The notes beneath the pieces were generated by a model, which ran no database searches, was not told where the DNA came from, and saw nothing but the letters and a program-made list of their open reading frames with translations. The translations under genes were made by a program, and so were the position numbers. DNA of 27,018 nt, taken from assembly GCA_028679935.1 (NCBI GenBank), contig JAJRAL010000050.1:1-27018 (forward strand), read 5' to 3'. Numbering within the stretch: the stretch's first letter is position 1; each line of letters begins with the position of its first letter. This document shows, piece by piece, positions 6,754 to 14,546 of the stretch. This stretch comes from Methanomassiliicoccales archaeon (GTDB taxonomy: Archaea > Thermoplasmatota > Thermoplasmata > Methanomassiliicoccales > UBA472).

Positions 6754-7637
6754 ACGGCGCAGCACCGCTCGAGGCGCTCGACCGTCAGCTCATGGGACTC
6801 TGCCCATTCTACCGCTTCCTTCGAGGGCATCGCGATATCTCGGATCCCCGACTTGATCGCGGATATCTCCAGCGTGCTGTTCCCACGGGGCCTCATGCAT
6901 CCCAGGCTCACCGGGCGGTCGATTCTGCTCTGCGCTTGCTCAAGGACCCTGAGCACCAGGTCATTGGCCGGCGGGCTCATCGCCCCCATCGTCGTTCCCT
7001 TGAGAGGCGTGAACACCAGCACGACCAGGCCGGCGATGTCGAACTCCGATGCGAGCTCGACCGAGCGGAACGCGTCCTCTCCATCGGTGTCGAGCCCGAC
7101 GGTGATGTGCGGCACGATCGATTCGGCCCCGGCGGACTCGAGCGCTTCGAGCGTCTGCCTGTATGCGGAAGGAGCGGCTTTCAGGTGGAGCACTTCGCGG
7201 ATCACTCGCGCGCTTCGGTGCAGATCGACCGAGTAACAGTCCGCCCCTGAGCGGATCAGGTCCGCCGCTTCCTTCGGCCCGAGAAGGCCGGGATGCAGGT
7301 TCACCTTCAGTCCCCATCTTCCTCTCGCGACCGCGACCGCCTCGACGAAGCCGGCAAGCGGGACTCTGCCCTCCTCGTCGCAACCTCCGCTCAGCAGGAA
7401 TCCCGTTCCGCCGATGCTTGCGAGCCTCTCCGCCGCGGCGAGAAGCGAGTCGGGGCTGGTGACAGGACGCATGCCAGAGAGCAGCTTGCCTTCACAGTGG
7501 GCGCAGCCGAGAGCGCAGCCTCGGCCAGTCACAGAGAAGGCGGGGAATCGTCGCCCCGGGAAGTAGCACCGCACGCGGTCCGACGGCTCAGGCATCGGCC
7601 CATTATCCACACTCGTTCCTTTTTCCTTTGCGCCCAT
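6744..7637 (-). CDS. Radical SAM protein, biotin-synthase-like
   Basis: A radical SAM enzyme of 297 residues. The [4Fe-4S]-binding CxxxCxxC motif is CALGCAHC (Cys41, Cys45, Cys48), followed by the barrel with a GGCDEEG segment, probably the SAM-binding glycine motif, near residue 85. The lead-in FPAFSVTGRGCALGCAHCEG resembles archaeal uncharacterised biotin-synthetase homologues. A C-terminal CC pair (residues near 293) could bind metal or substrate. The reaction is unknown; sulfur insertion is one possibility but is not shown by the sequence. An internal ATG at 7595 (MPEPSDRV) is an alternative start, and no clear TATA box or Shine-Dalgarno decides between them. The 3' end overlaps the membrane protein gene by 10 nt. 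Confidence 0.85.
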   Translation of the reverse strand: MGAKEKGTSVDNGPMPEPSDRVRCYFPGRRFPAFSVTGRGCALGCAHCEGKLLSGMRPVTSPDSLLAAAERLASIGGTGFLLSGGCDEEGRVPLAGFVEAVAVARGRWGLKVNLHPGLLGPKEAADLIRSGADCYSVDLHRSARVIREVLHLKAAPSAYRQTLEALESAGAESIVPHITVGLDTDGEDAFRSVELASEFDIAGLVVLVFTPLKGTTMGAMSPPANDLVLRVLEQAQSRIDRPVSLGCMRPRGNSTLEISAIKSGIRDIAMPSKEAVEWAESHELTVERLERCCAVHL

Positions 7638-7663
7638 CGTTCGTTCGGCGCCATGCCGATTCC

Positions 7664-7855
7664 CTAGAAACCGCCGTACTCCCTCACCAGGAGATATCTG
7701 AAGACGCCAAGCACGATGAGCAGGAGAAGGACGCCGAGCAGGACAAAACCGACGATCTTGAGGACCTGTCTGGCGGCAAGGCGTTTTTTGGGTTCTTCCA
7801 TAGGATGGCTGTCGGGAGCCGCCGCCTGACTGGGATCCGTGACGACCTCGGTCAT
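7664..7855 (-). CDS. Small single-helix membrane protein
   Basis: A 63-residue protein. The first 28 residues are polar and acidic, ending in a basic EPKKRLAARQ patch, followed by one strong transmembrane helix (about 31-56) and a short FRYLLVREYGGF tail. The ATG at 7855 is supported by a TATA-like CATTAAG about 27 nt upstream. The open frame extends to 7993, but that part would lie before the transcription start. It lies 26 nt upstream of the radical SAM gene on the same strand, so the two may be cotranscribed. I do not recognise the family. Confidence 0.6.
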   Translation of the reverse strand: MTEVVTDPSQAAAPDSHPMEEPKKRLAARQVLKIVGFVLLGVLLLLIVLGVFRYLLVREYGGF

Positions 7856-7879
7856 TCCAAAGCGAATAGGACCGGCGCC

Positions 7880-7886
7880 CTTAATG
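7880..7886 (-). promoter_or_regulatory. TATA-like element of the small membrane protein gene
   Basis: CATTAAG on the minus strand is centred about 27 nt before the ATG at 7855, predicting a leaderless message. Confidence 0.4.
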
Positions 7887-7993
7887 GGTTCGACGGTTCC
7901 CCTTAGACGGGGCACGCTCCGTCTCTCGCGCAGACAAATACCACGAGCCAGCAACCCCATTCCTGGCAAGCGTTCGGGCGTCCCTCCAGGCAA

Positions 7994-8004
7994 AAGCTAT
8001 ATGC
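7994..8004 (+). promoter_or_regulatory. TATA box of the LX-pfdA-ftsY operon
   Basis: AAGCTATATGC is centred about 39 nt before the LX start codon, giving a predicted leader of about 13 nt. The rest of the 7856-8038 gap holds the opposing promoter and nothing else I can identify. Confidence 0.6.
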
Positions 8005-8038
8005 GTCAGTTCCGCTTCTGTGCCGGCAGGCGAGCAAA

Positions 8039-8287
8039 ATGCAGGCGTTCAGAGCTACGGGAGCCTACAGGATCAAGATGGGGGAGTACCGCAACGACCT
8101 CCAGGATTTCAAGATCGAGCTGGCCGCGACGGACGAGAAGGCTGCCCGGGCGCTCATCTACTCGAACTTCGGGTCAAGGCACAGGGTGCCGCGCAAGGAC
8201 ATCATCATCAAGGAACTAGTGCCTATCAAAGCAGAGGAAATCACTGACCCGGTCGTCAAGCACCAGGTCGGTGGTGGTGCGAAGTGA
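8039..8287 (+). CDS. Large-subunit ribosomal protein LX (L18a)
   Basis: An 82-residue protein with the archaeal LX pattern: an opening FRATGAYRIK strand, NFGSRHRVPRKDIIIKEL in the middle, and the closing EITDPVVKHQVGG. Its usual length is about 75-85 residues. It is a component of the 50S subunit related to eukaryotic L18a. It heads a tight operon with prefoldin alpha and ftsY, a grouping common in archaea; translation factor aIF6, often next to it, is absent here. Its TGA overlaps the GTG start of the prefoldin gene. Confidence 0.9.
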   Translation: MQAFRATGAYRIKMGEYRNDLQDFKIELAATDEKAARALIYSNFGSRHRVPRKDIIIKELVPIKAEEITDPVVKHQVGGGAK

Positions 8288-8712
8288 ACGAAGAGGAGAT
8301 ACGGCAGGCACTTGCGGCGCTCGATTTGTACCGGGCGCAGGCGGAGACGCTCGCCGAGCAGCAGCAGATTGTCCAGATGTCGCTCGAGGAGTACGCCCGG
8401 GCGAGAGAGACGCTCAACAAATGGAAGGACACCGCGCCTGACGCGGAGATACTCGTGCCGATCGGCGGCAACTCGTTCGTCTACGCGAAGGTCGGCTCCA
8501 GCGATCACGCCCTGGTCGGAATCGGTACGGGTCTTACGGTGGAGAGGAGCACCGAGGACGCGGTCAAGACGATCGACGCGCGCATCGCCGAACTGAGCGA
8601 CGGGCTGAAGAAGATCTCGGAGAGCCGGGCGGTCGTCGAGTCGAGGGCGCAGCAGCTGACACAGATGGTGCAAGTGGAGTACGACAGGCTGCAGAAAGCG
8701 CAGGGCAGGTGA
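8284..8712 (+). CDS. pfdA: Prefoldin subunit alpha
   Basis: A 142-residue protein with two long heptad-patterned helices (about 1-45 and 95-140) flanking a beta-hairpin region with ILVPIGGNSFVYAKV and ALVGIGTGLTVERS, the standard alpha-prefoldin design. The alpha(2)beta(4) complex is a cytoplasmic jellyfish-shaped chaperone that delivers unfolded proteins to the thermosome. The start is a GTG at 8284, overlapping the LX stop codon as GTGA, so translation is coupled. The beta subunit is not in this window. Confidence 0.93.
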   Translation: MNEEEIRQALAALDLYRAQAETLAEQQQIVQMSLEEYARARETLNKWKDTAPDAEILVPIGGNSFVYAKVGSSDHALVGIGTGLTVERSTEDAVKTIDARIAELSDGLKKISESRAVVESRAQQLTQMVQVEYDRLQKAQGR

Positions 8713-8716
8713 TCCC

Positions 8717-9649
8717 TTGTTCGAGGCGCTGAAGCGTCTCTTCGGCGGGAGGAAGAAGGAGGCGCCCCTCCCAGAAAAGGCCGAGGAGGTCGTCGGCGAA
8801 ACCGGAAGGAAGATCGACGACAAGACGCTCGACGAGGTCCTCTGGACGCTCGAACTGGGACTGATGGAGGCCGATGTCGCGGTCCCGGTCGTGGAAGAGA
8901 TCAAACGCGAGGTCCGCGCCGACCTAGAGGGGAAGCGCGTGGACAAGCGCTTCTCCGTCGAGGACGCGGTGAGGCTGTCCTTGAAGAACGCGGTGGAGAA
9001 CGTCCTCAAGGCGAACACGTTCGATTTTGACGATTACGTGAAGAAGCACGAGAAGCCGGTGGTGGTGATGTTCGTCGGCATCAACGGCACCGGCAAGACG
9101 ACGGCTATCGCGAAGATCGCGAACCGTCTGCAGAAGATGGGGCTCACCACCGTGCTCGCCGCCTCGGACACGTTCCGGGCGGGGGCGATAGAGCAGATCA
9201 GCATCCATGCCGACCGCCTCGGAACGAAGGTCATCAAGCACACTGCGGGCGGCGACCCGGCGGCGGTGGCCTACGACGCGCTGGAGCACGCGAAGGCGCG
9301 CAAGCGCGACGTCGTCCTGGTTGATACGGCAGGAAGGATGCAGACGAACGTCAACCTCATGGACGAGATGAAGAAGATCAAGCGCGTCGTCAAACCCCAT
9401 CTAATCGTCTTCGTCGGCGATGCTCTGGCCGGCAACGACGCAATCGAGCAGGCGATGGTCTTCGAGAAGGAGGTCGGCATCGACGCGGTCGTCCTGACGA
9501 AGATCGATGCGGACGCGAAGGGCGGAGCGGCTCTCTCCATCGCCTACGCCATCAAGAGGCCGATCGCCTTCCTGTCCACTGGTCAGGAGTACGAGGAGAT
9601 CCTGAAGTTCGACAGCAAGTGGATGGTCGACCGGCTGTTCGCGGAGTAG
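8717..9649 (+). CDS. ftsY: Signal recognition particle receptor FtsY
   Basis: The SRP-receptor GTPase, 310 residues. It docks ribosome-SRP complexes at the membrane. A short charged N-terminal segment (about 1-30) replaces the long acidic domain of some bacteria. The four-helix N domain follows, then the G domain: P-loop GINGTGKTT at 121-129, DTFRAGAIEQ at 151-160, DTAGR at 203-207, TKIDADAKGG at 261-270 and the FLSTGQ closing loop. The start is a TTG at 8717, chosen because it begins the typical FEALKRLF amphipathic helix and has GGTGA 5 nt upstream, overlapping the pfdA stop. Only 4 nt separate it from pfdA. Confidence 0.95.
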   Translation: MFEALKRLFGGRKKEAPLPEKAEEVVGETGRKIDDKTLDEVLWTLELGLMEADVAVPVVEEIKREVRADLEGKRVDKRFSVEDAVRLSLKNAVENVLKANTFDFDDYVKKHEKPVVVMFVGINGTGKTTAIAKIANRLQKMGLTTVLAASDTFRAGAIEQISIHADRLGTKVIKHTAGGDPAAVAYDALEHAKARKRDVVLVDTAGRMQTNVNLMDEMKKIKRVVKPHLIVFVGDALAGNDAIEQAMVFEKEVGIDAVVLTKIDADAKGGAALSIAYAIKRPIAFLSTGQEYEEILKFDSKWMVDRLFAE

Positions 9650-9651
9650 AC

Positions 9652-10893
9652 CTATCGCACCGAGTAGCAGAGCGAGCCAAGGATCGTCGCGAAGACCTTC
9701 GCGTCGCTCACCAGGTTGTCGACCTTGCAGTACTCATCGACCGTATGCGCCATGTCGTCGCAGGTCTCCCAGACGTAAGCGTCCAGGCCGGCGAGCCGGA
9801 ACCAGTTGGCGCACGTGCCGCCCCCGATCCCCCTCGCCACCGCGTCGATGTTCCGCACGCGCTTGATCGCGCTCGTGAGGGCCATCATCCCGACCGACTC
9901 AGTGCTCGACGGTGCTCCGCTCTTCGTGTACTGCTCGATGTTGACGGTGATCGTGGCGCCGGACCTGATCTCGAACATCTTGGCCACATCCCTTACGGTC
10001 TGAATGACCCCGTCGGAATCGTAGCGCGGCAGGACCCTGAGGTCCATGTAGAACGTGTCCTCGCCGGGGATCGTGTTGACGTTCCCCGTCGTTTGCAGCC
10101 GCTTGGTCGGCTCGAAGGTCGATCCCGGAGGTAGGAATATCGGGTCAACCGCCGGGTACTTGTCGCGCAGGTACTCGGCGAGGAAGCTCACCATCTGGCT
10201 CGCGGTCTTGGTGGCGTTCACTCCCTTCTCCGGCGTCGAAGCGTGGGTCTGCTTCCCCTGGACCTTCACCTTCAACCAAATGATGTGCTTCTCGGCCACC
10301 TCCACAAGACCTCCGTCCTGCTCGCCGTAGTCGGGCACGTAGACGAAATCCCCCTTGCTGAAGATGCCCTCCTTGATCAGGAATCGGATGCCGTGCTCGC
10401 TTCCCACCTCTTCGTCAGAGACGACGGCGAGCGCCATCGTGCGCTCCGGCTTCATGCCCAGCTGGTTCAGCGCCTTGGCGGCGAAGAGCGAGGCGATCAT
10501 CGCCTGGCCGTTGTCCTCGGCCCCCAGCCCATACAGCTTGCCGTCAACGACCTTGGGCGAGAATGGGGGATGTGTCCATGAATCCAGGTCTCCGGGCGGG
10601 ACGGTGTCCATGTGACTGACGATCCAGACGGCCTGATCGGAACCGCCGCGTTTCCGGGCGACGATGTTCGGCCTGAGGCGGAGGCGCACCCTCTCATCGA
10701 GGGCATCGAACATCTCGACGTCGTCGAACCCGCAGCTCCCCACGAGCTCGCGAACGTAGCGCGCCCTCTCGAACTCCCCTTCGCCGCCACTCTCCGGCCC
10801 GATGGCCGGGATGCGTATCATTTCGGTGAGGGCCTCGACCATGTCGTCCCGGTAGCCCTCCACGGTGGCCAAGATTTCGTCCAACGATGCCAT
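9652..10893 (-). CDS. M20-family metallopeptidase/deacylase
   Basis: A 413-residue enzyme of the ArgE/DapE/carboxypeptidase group. Di-zinc ligands are visible: His94 and Asp96 in SHMDTVPPGD, Asp127 in GAEDN, catalytic Glu161 and Glu162 in SDEEVG, a further Asp in VPDYGEQ and a C-terminal His in MAHTVDE. A dimerisation domain of the usual size is inserted in the middle (HIIWLKVKVQGKQTHAS region). It probably removes amino acids or acyl groups from small peptides or amino-acid derivatives; the substrate is not clear. An ATG six codons upstream (10911) exists, but a TATA box at 10921-10930 puts the transcription start near 10900, so the ATG at 10893 is preferred. It ends 2 nt from ftsY, convergently. 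Confidence 0.88.
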   Translation of the reverse strand: MASLDEILATVEGYRDDMVEALTEMIRIPAIGPESGGEGEFERARYVRELVGSCGFDDVEMFDALDERVRLRLRPNIVARKRGGSDQAVWIVSHMDTVPPGDLDSWTHPPFSPKVVDGKLYGLGAEDNGQAMIASLFAAKALNQLGMKPERTMALAVVSDEEVGSEHGIRFLIKEGIFSKGDFVYVPDYGEQDGGLVEVAEKHIIWLKVKVQGKQTHASTPEKGVNATKTASQMVSFLAEYLRDKYPAVDPIFLPPGSTFEPTKRLQTTGNVNTIPGEDTFYMDLRVLPRYDSDGVIQTVRDVAKMFEIRSGATITVNIEQYTKSGAPSSTESVGMMALTSAIKRVRNIDAVARGIGGGTCANWFRLAGLDAYVWETCDDMAHTVDEYCKVDNLVSDAKVFATILGSLCYSVR

Positions 10894-10920
10894 CTGAATC
10901 CCGTAATGCATGGCCTACGG

Positions 10921-10930
10921 GATATAAAAA
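10921..10930 (-). promoter_or_regulatory. TATA box of the M20 peptidase gene
   Basis: TTTTTATATC on the minus strand predicts transcription starting near 10900, between two candidate ATGs, and so decides in favour of the one at 10893. The T run could also end transcripts of the thiolase gene upstream. Confidence 0.6.
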
Positions 10931-10982
10931 TCATGACCATTGGCCGATGCGTTGGAGACGGCCGCCTGGAACGTCGCTTCGA

Positions 10983-12161
10983 CTACTCTTTCTCGATCAC
11001 CATCGATACCGCGTTGCCGCCGCCCAGGCAGAGCGTCGTCAGACCGGTGCTGGCGTTGCGGTCGATCATCGAGTAGACGAGAGTCGTCAGCAGACGCGCC
11101 CCGCTGCAGCCGATCGGATGACCGAGGGCGATCGCTCCTCCGTTCACGTTGAAGCGCTCCGCAGGTACGCCGAGCTCCTTCCTGATAGCCACCGAGGCGG
11201 TCGCGAAGGCCTCGTTGTGCTCGAAGAGGTCGATGTCGTCGATCTTCATATGGAGCTTGGCGAGGAGCTCCCGGGTGGTGGGGATGGGCGCCTCCATGAT
11301 GTGAGCCGGCTCCACCCCGCCGGTGTGGTACCCGACGATCTTCGCCAGGGGCTTGAGCCCCCGCTCTTCCGCGTAGCGACGCGAGGACACGACCACGGCA
11401 GCCGCCCCGTCGCTGACCTGCGAGGAGTTGCCCGCCGTGACGATCCCGCCCTGCTTGAAGGCCGGCTTCAGCTTCGCCAGCGCCTCGAGGCTCGTGTCCG
11501 GGCGGATTCCCTCGTCCGCCTTGAACTCGATGTTGCCCTTCTTCGACTGGATCACGTACGGGACGATCTCCTTCTCGAACTTCCCCGCCGTCGTGGCCGC
11601 CTGCGCCTTCATGTGGCTCTGGTACGAGAGCTCGTCCGCCTGCTCGCGAGTGACGGCGAAGCGTTCCGCGACCGACTCGGCGGTCAGTCCCATATGGATG
11701 TCGTTGAACGCGTCCCAGAGGCCGTCGCAGACCATCGAGTCGACGATCTTGTTGTCGTTCATGCGGTACCCGAAGCGGGCGCTCTTCAGGAGGTAGGGGG
11801 CCATGTCCATGTTCTCCATGCCGCCTGCGACGATGACGTCGTGCTCCCCCGACTTGATCGAGTTCGCCGCGAGCATCACTGACTTCAGACCCGAGCCGCA
11901 GACCTTGTTGACGCTGAGCGAACCGATCTCCACTCGCAGGCCCGCCTTGACCGCCGCCTGTCGGGCCGGGTTCTGGCCGCACCCCGCATTCAGGACGATA
12001 CCCATGATGCACTCCTGGATCTCGGTTGGTGCGACGCCCGAGCGGCGCACCGATTCCTTGATCACCGTCGCGCCGAGCTCGGCGGCCGGCACATCCTTCA
12101 AGGTCCCGCCGAACTTTCCCATCGCGGTCCTCGACGCAGAGAGTATGACGACTTCCTCCAT
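10983..12161 (-). CDS. Acetyl-CoA acetyltransferase (biosynthetic-type thiolase)
   Basis: A 392-residue thiolase condensing two acetyl-CoA to acetoacetyl-CoA, or the reverse. The catalytic nucleophile is Cys88 in NKVCGSGLKS, with His348 in GGAIALGHPIG and Cys378 in CLGGGNA. These positions and the total length match the classical biosynthetic thiolase II almost residue for residue. It lacks the features of the archaeal mevalonate-type thiolase, which usually pairs with a DUF35 protein and HMG-CoA synthase; neither is nearby. A role in acyl-CoA metabolism, possibly by transfer from bacteria, is plausible. The ATG at 12161 is fixed by AAGGAGG 7 nt upstream; 13 upstream codons in frame are discarded. 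Confidence 0.93.
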   Translation of the reverse strand: MEEVVILSASRTAMGKFGGTLKDVPAAELGATVIKESVRRSGVAPTEIQECIMGIVLNAGCGQNPARQAAVKAGLRVEIGSLSVNKVCGSGLKSVMLAANSIKSGEHDVIVAGGMENMDMAPYLLKSARFGYRMNDNKIVDSMVCDGLWDAFNDIHMGLTAESVAERFAVTREQADELSYQSHMKAQAATTAGKFEKEIVPYVIQSKKGNIEFKADEGIRPDTSLEALAKLKPAFKQGGIVTAGNSSQVSDGAAAVVVSSRRYAEERGLKPLAKIVGYHTGGVEPAHIMEAPIPTTRELLAKLHMKIDDIDLFEHNEAFATASVAIRKELGVPAERFNVNGGAIALGHPIGCSGARLLTTLVYSMIDRNASTGLTTLCLGGGNAVSMVIEKE

Positions 12162-12168
12162 GTTCACG

Positions 12169-12175
12169 CCTCCTT
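12169..12175 (-). promoter_or_regulatory. Strong Shine-Dalgarno of the thiolase gene
   Basis: AAGGAGG on the minus strand lies 7 nt before the ATG at 12161 and decides the start. It is the strongest ribosome binding site I see in the window. Confidence 0.75.
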
Positions 12176-12236
12176 GTGAAATCAATATGCCAGCAGCCAT
12201 CCTGGGCGGCCGCGGCGGGGCTTCAAACCGATTGGC

Positions 12237-12248
12237 CGTATATCTAAC
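12237..12248 (-). promoter_or_regulatory. TATA-like element of the thiolase gene
   Basis: GTTAGATATACG on the minus strand would start transcription near 12216, leaving a leader of about 55 nt that includes the Shine-Dalgarno. This unit therefore differs from the near-leaderless genes around it. Confidence 0.45.
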
Positions 12249-12270
12249 TGTCGATTATGGACTTCGACTC

Positions 12271-13584
12271 TCAACGTATAGGGTGCGGGAGCTGCCTCTT
12301 CAAGGGCATGCTCAGATGACGCCTGGAGCAGACCGGCGGTTCGTACCATCCGGGTGCGATGTCGCGTCGCTCGGTCTCGAACTCCGCGCCATCCCCCGCC
12401 GCCTTCCTGCGGCATCGCTTGCACCGGTAGCCGCCTCCCCTTCCGATCGACTTCATGCTCTTGTGGCAGATCGGGCATACGGGGTTCTTCACCTTCCTTT
12501 CGACCCTTGTCAGGCGGATGACCTGTAGCTTCTCGATGTTCAGCGTTCTCGGCTGGTCCCTGAGCTCGCCAAGGACGGTGACCTCGTCCCCGACCCTCAA
12601 TCGCTTGACCACGTCACGGAATGAGCGCGAGGGTTCGTAGGCCGCACAGTCCAGCGGTCCATGGCCGACCGCATCGATCCTCAGAATGACGTGCCCTCCC
12701 TCCACCGTGACGGGGGACGCCGAAATAACCCCGCGAACGGCGTACGAGCGGTTCGGGAGCAGTTCGGTCCAGCGCCGGATGATGTGGTCGTCTGTTCCCT
12801 GGTTCGTCAGGAACAAGAGCCACCTCTCCTTCTCCTCCGATCTCACCGAGCCGATTGCCTCGACCAACGCCTCGGGGTCGTCGCCGCGGATGCCCATGAG
12901 GACCGGACAGCCGGAGTGCGGCGCAATCGCCGGCCTGCACGAAACCTCATCGTAGTTGTTGAACGTCGAGGGGAACCGTTCGTCCAGCTTGCGGACATCG
13001 TCCGCGTCGAGCGTCCGCGGGGTCCCCCAGCGCAAGCTGGAGCGGTAGGCGAGGACCTCATAGGTCCTATCCTTCGGGCGCCAGGACATCGCCGCGGCGG
13101 CACCGATCACGCCTCGGCCTCCCTCAAGTTCGAAACGGAGCGCGCCGATTCGATCGAGCTCGGCCTCCACGTCCCCCCGCGCCACGATGCCCCTGACCGT
13201 CTGCCAGTACAGACCGGGCGATGGGGGGCACCTCGAGACGACGAGCCCCGGACTCGCATCCTCGCTGACCCGCGACCATTCGGCGACCGCTCTTGAGGCG
13301 CGCTCAAGGACGTCCTCCTCCTTCGGCTCCGAGCGCAGCCTCGAGAACGAATAGATCGGCCGGGCCCCGATCCGCCCGATCAGCCTCCTTGCCCCGGACC
13401 CTTTTCCGAGCCTGAGGCACAGGGCTCCGTTCCCACGCGTCTTCCAGGGTACGGCGGGATTCAAGCGGACCAGGCGGGGCAGGCCGATGATGTCAAGATC
13501 GTCAAGCTCGCGCACGAGCTCGGTCGCCAGGAACGTTGTGCACATCTGGCTGACCGAATCAGTATCATCGATCGCGGCGTACAT
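12271..13584 (-). CDS. tiaS: tRNA(Ile2) 2-agmatinylcytidine synthetase TiaS
   Basis: A 437-residue enzyme that attaches agmatine to C34 of tRNA-Ile2 with ATP, letting the anticodon read AUA. The N-terminal IDDTDS and CTTFLATEL motifs, RLVRLNPAVPWKTRGNGA, and the central TNQGTDDH are characteristic. An OB-fold (about residues 280-350, including VEGGHVILRIDAVG) and a zinc ribbon (CPICHKS and CKRC) follow, as expected for tRNA binding. The last 40 residues contain an extra CSRRH. The ATG at 13584 has GGATTATGGT (13611-13620) about 31 nt upstream. AUA codons do occur in this window, so the modification is needed. Confidence 0.95.
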   Translation of the reverse strand: MYAAIDDTDSVSQMCTTFLATELVRELDDLDIIGLPRLVRLNPAVPWKTRGNGALCLRLGKGSGARRLIGRIGARPIYSFSRLRSEPKEEDVLERASRAVAEWSRVSEDASPGLVVSRCPPSPGLYWQTVRGIVARGDVEAELDRIGALRFELEGGRGVIGAAAAMSWRPKDRTYEVLAYRSSLRWGTPRTLDADDVRKLDERFPSTFNNYDEVSCRPAIAPHSGCPVLMGIRGDDPEALVEAIGSVRSEEKERWLLFLTNQGTDDHIIRRWTELLPNRSYAVRGVISASPVTVEGGHVILRIDAVGHGPLDCAAYEPSRSFRDVVKRLRVGDEVTVLGELRDQPRTLNIEKLQVIRLTRVERKVKNPVCPICHKSMKSIGRGGGYRCKRCRRKAAGDGAEFETERRDIAPGWYEPPVCSRRHLSMPLKRQLPHPIR

Positions 13585-13629
13585 TCTCGGTCGGGCCTAG
13601 AGTGCCCAGCACCATAATCCTTTTCCTGC

Positions 13630-13980
13630 TCAGACGCGCACCGGGCTCACCTCCCGCACGAAGAGGAAGATGCCGTCCTCCCAGGAAAGATCGGCCACGA
13701 CCTCCACGATCGCCCCCGCCGGTGGAAGGGTCTCGACCGCGTCCTTGGGTATGTAGCCGTGGACCTGCTGGCCTTGTGCGTCCCTGAGGGTGAGGGTCCA
13801 CCCGTCGGCGCCCTGCTTCGCGCTCACGAACACGCAGATCAGGCGGACCTCGTCGCTGCCTGGCGCGATCTGCGAGATGCTCGTCGCATAGGGCTCGCTG
13901 AAATCGCTGGTCGCAAGCAAAGCCAGCACAGAGAGAGCGGCGAGGACGGACAGCGCGCGGACGGAGCCGAATCTGGGCAC
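13630..13980 (-). CDS. Membrane-anchored small OB-fold protein
   Basis: With the GTG at 13980 the product is 116 residues: one hydrophobic segment (about 6-23), then a compact beta-rich domain with VRLICVFVSAKQG, GWTLTLRDAQGQQVHGYIP and GAIVEVVADLSWEDGIFLFV, the strand order expected of an OB-fold. The anchor or signal peptide suggests that the OB domain is outside the cytoplasm. Similar small OB proteins are annotated as nucleic-acid-binding by fold alone; the ligand is unknown. The frame is open upstream to 14169, including an ATG at 14076, but that part overlaps the start of the divergent gene and contains a likely promoter, so the shorter form is preferred with limited certainty. Confidence 0.6.
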   Translation of the reverse strand: MPRFGSVRALSVLAALSVLALLATSDFSEPYATSISQIAPGSDEVRLICVFVSAKQGADGWTLTLRDAQGQQVHGYIPKDAVETLPPAGAIVEVVADLSWEDGIFLFVREVSPVRV

Positions 13981-14074
13981 GCTTGAGCGATTGGCTCTAC
14001 CCTTGACCCGAGATCTGTTAACCGCAGCCTTCTCGTGATAAGGATTGAATACCGCCCCGCCGATTCGGAGCCTC

Positions 14075-14422
14075 ATGGCGAAGCCGCCCCTTACCGAACA
14101 TGCGGGACACTTGTCCATCACAATCGCCCTCGTGTCCGGGTTCGTGGTCGCCGTGGCATTGGCGGACATGTCGACCGGCAGCCTGGGATTGGACGGCTGG
14201 TCGGCCTACCTGCTCGTTGCCGGCCTGATTGCCTTCTTGGTCGCGATCATCTGGCTCGCGACATATCTGAAGACGGTGCGCGATTTCAAAGCGCTGGTCG
14301 ACGAGAACAGCAAGGCGGTCTTCATCAGGAACATCGATGATGCGGAATACCTGGCCTGGAAGTTGCCAATGAAGTACGAGAGGGAGCTCGCGGAGAAGAA
14401 ACGCTCCTTCGGACTGAAGTGA
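14075..14422 (+). CDS. Small membrane protein with two helices
   Basis: A 115-residue protein: predicted helices at about 13-31 and 43-65, then a soluble charged C-terminal part (VFIRNIDDAEYLAWKLPMKYERELAEKKRSF) that looks helical. The ATG at 14075 has GGAG 4 nt upstream and a GTGATAAGG element (14035-14043) about 36 nt upstream that can serve as TATA box in both directions. I do not recognise the family. It is divergent from the OB-fold protein. Confidence 0.7.
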   Translation: MAKPPLTEHAGHLSITIALVSGFVVAVALADMSTGSLGLDGWSAYLLVAGLIAFLVAIIWLATYLKTVRDFKALVDENSKAVFIRNIDDAEYLAWKLPMKYERELAEKKRSFGLK

Positions 14423-14435
14423 GCCAACAAAGGGG

Positions 14436-14457
14436 CCCCCCTTCATTTCCACTGGAG
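14436..14457 (-). repeat. Origin Recognition Box A
   Basis: On the minus strand CTCCAGTGGAAATGAAGG followed by more Gs, a close match to the archaeal ORB consensus (inverted repeat, then A-rich spacer, then G-run). The G-run points left, away from hflX. Confidence 0.75.
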
Positions 14458-14480
14458 AGCGTGCGGGTGGGCCGGCCGCT

Positions 14481-14504
14481 GGGCGCGCCCCGTTCCACCG
14501 GAAC
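14481..14504 (-). repeat. Origin Recognition Box-like element B
   Basis: A perfect inverted repeat GTTCC-3nt-GGAAC at 14492-14504. On the minus strand it runs straight into GGGGCGCG, so its likely orientation is the same as box A. It lacks the usual A-rich spacer, so it is a weaker match. Confidence 0.55.
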
Positions 14505-14546
14505 GCGGATATCGGGACAAGTCGGTAGGCTACTGTCAAGGACGTG

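Noticed and set aside
7885..7910. TTCGA-containing stretch resembling a tRNA T-loop
   Set aside because: The flanking bases do not form a 5-bp stem and there is no matching D-arm, anticodon arm or acceptor stem.
10887..11882. Long open frames opposite the thiolase gene (also 10915-12012 in another minus frame)
   Set aside because: The thiolase frame carries all catalytic residues; the others are His/Arg/Gly-rich shadows.
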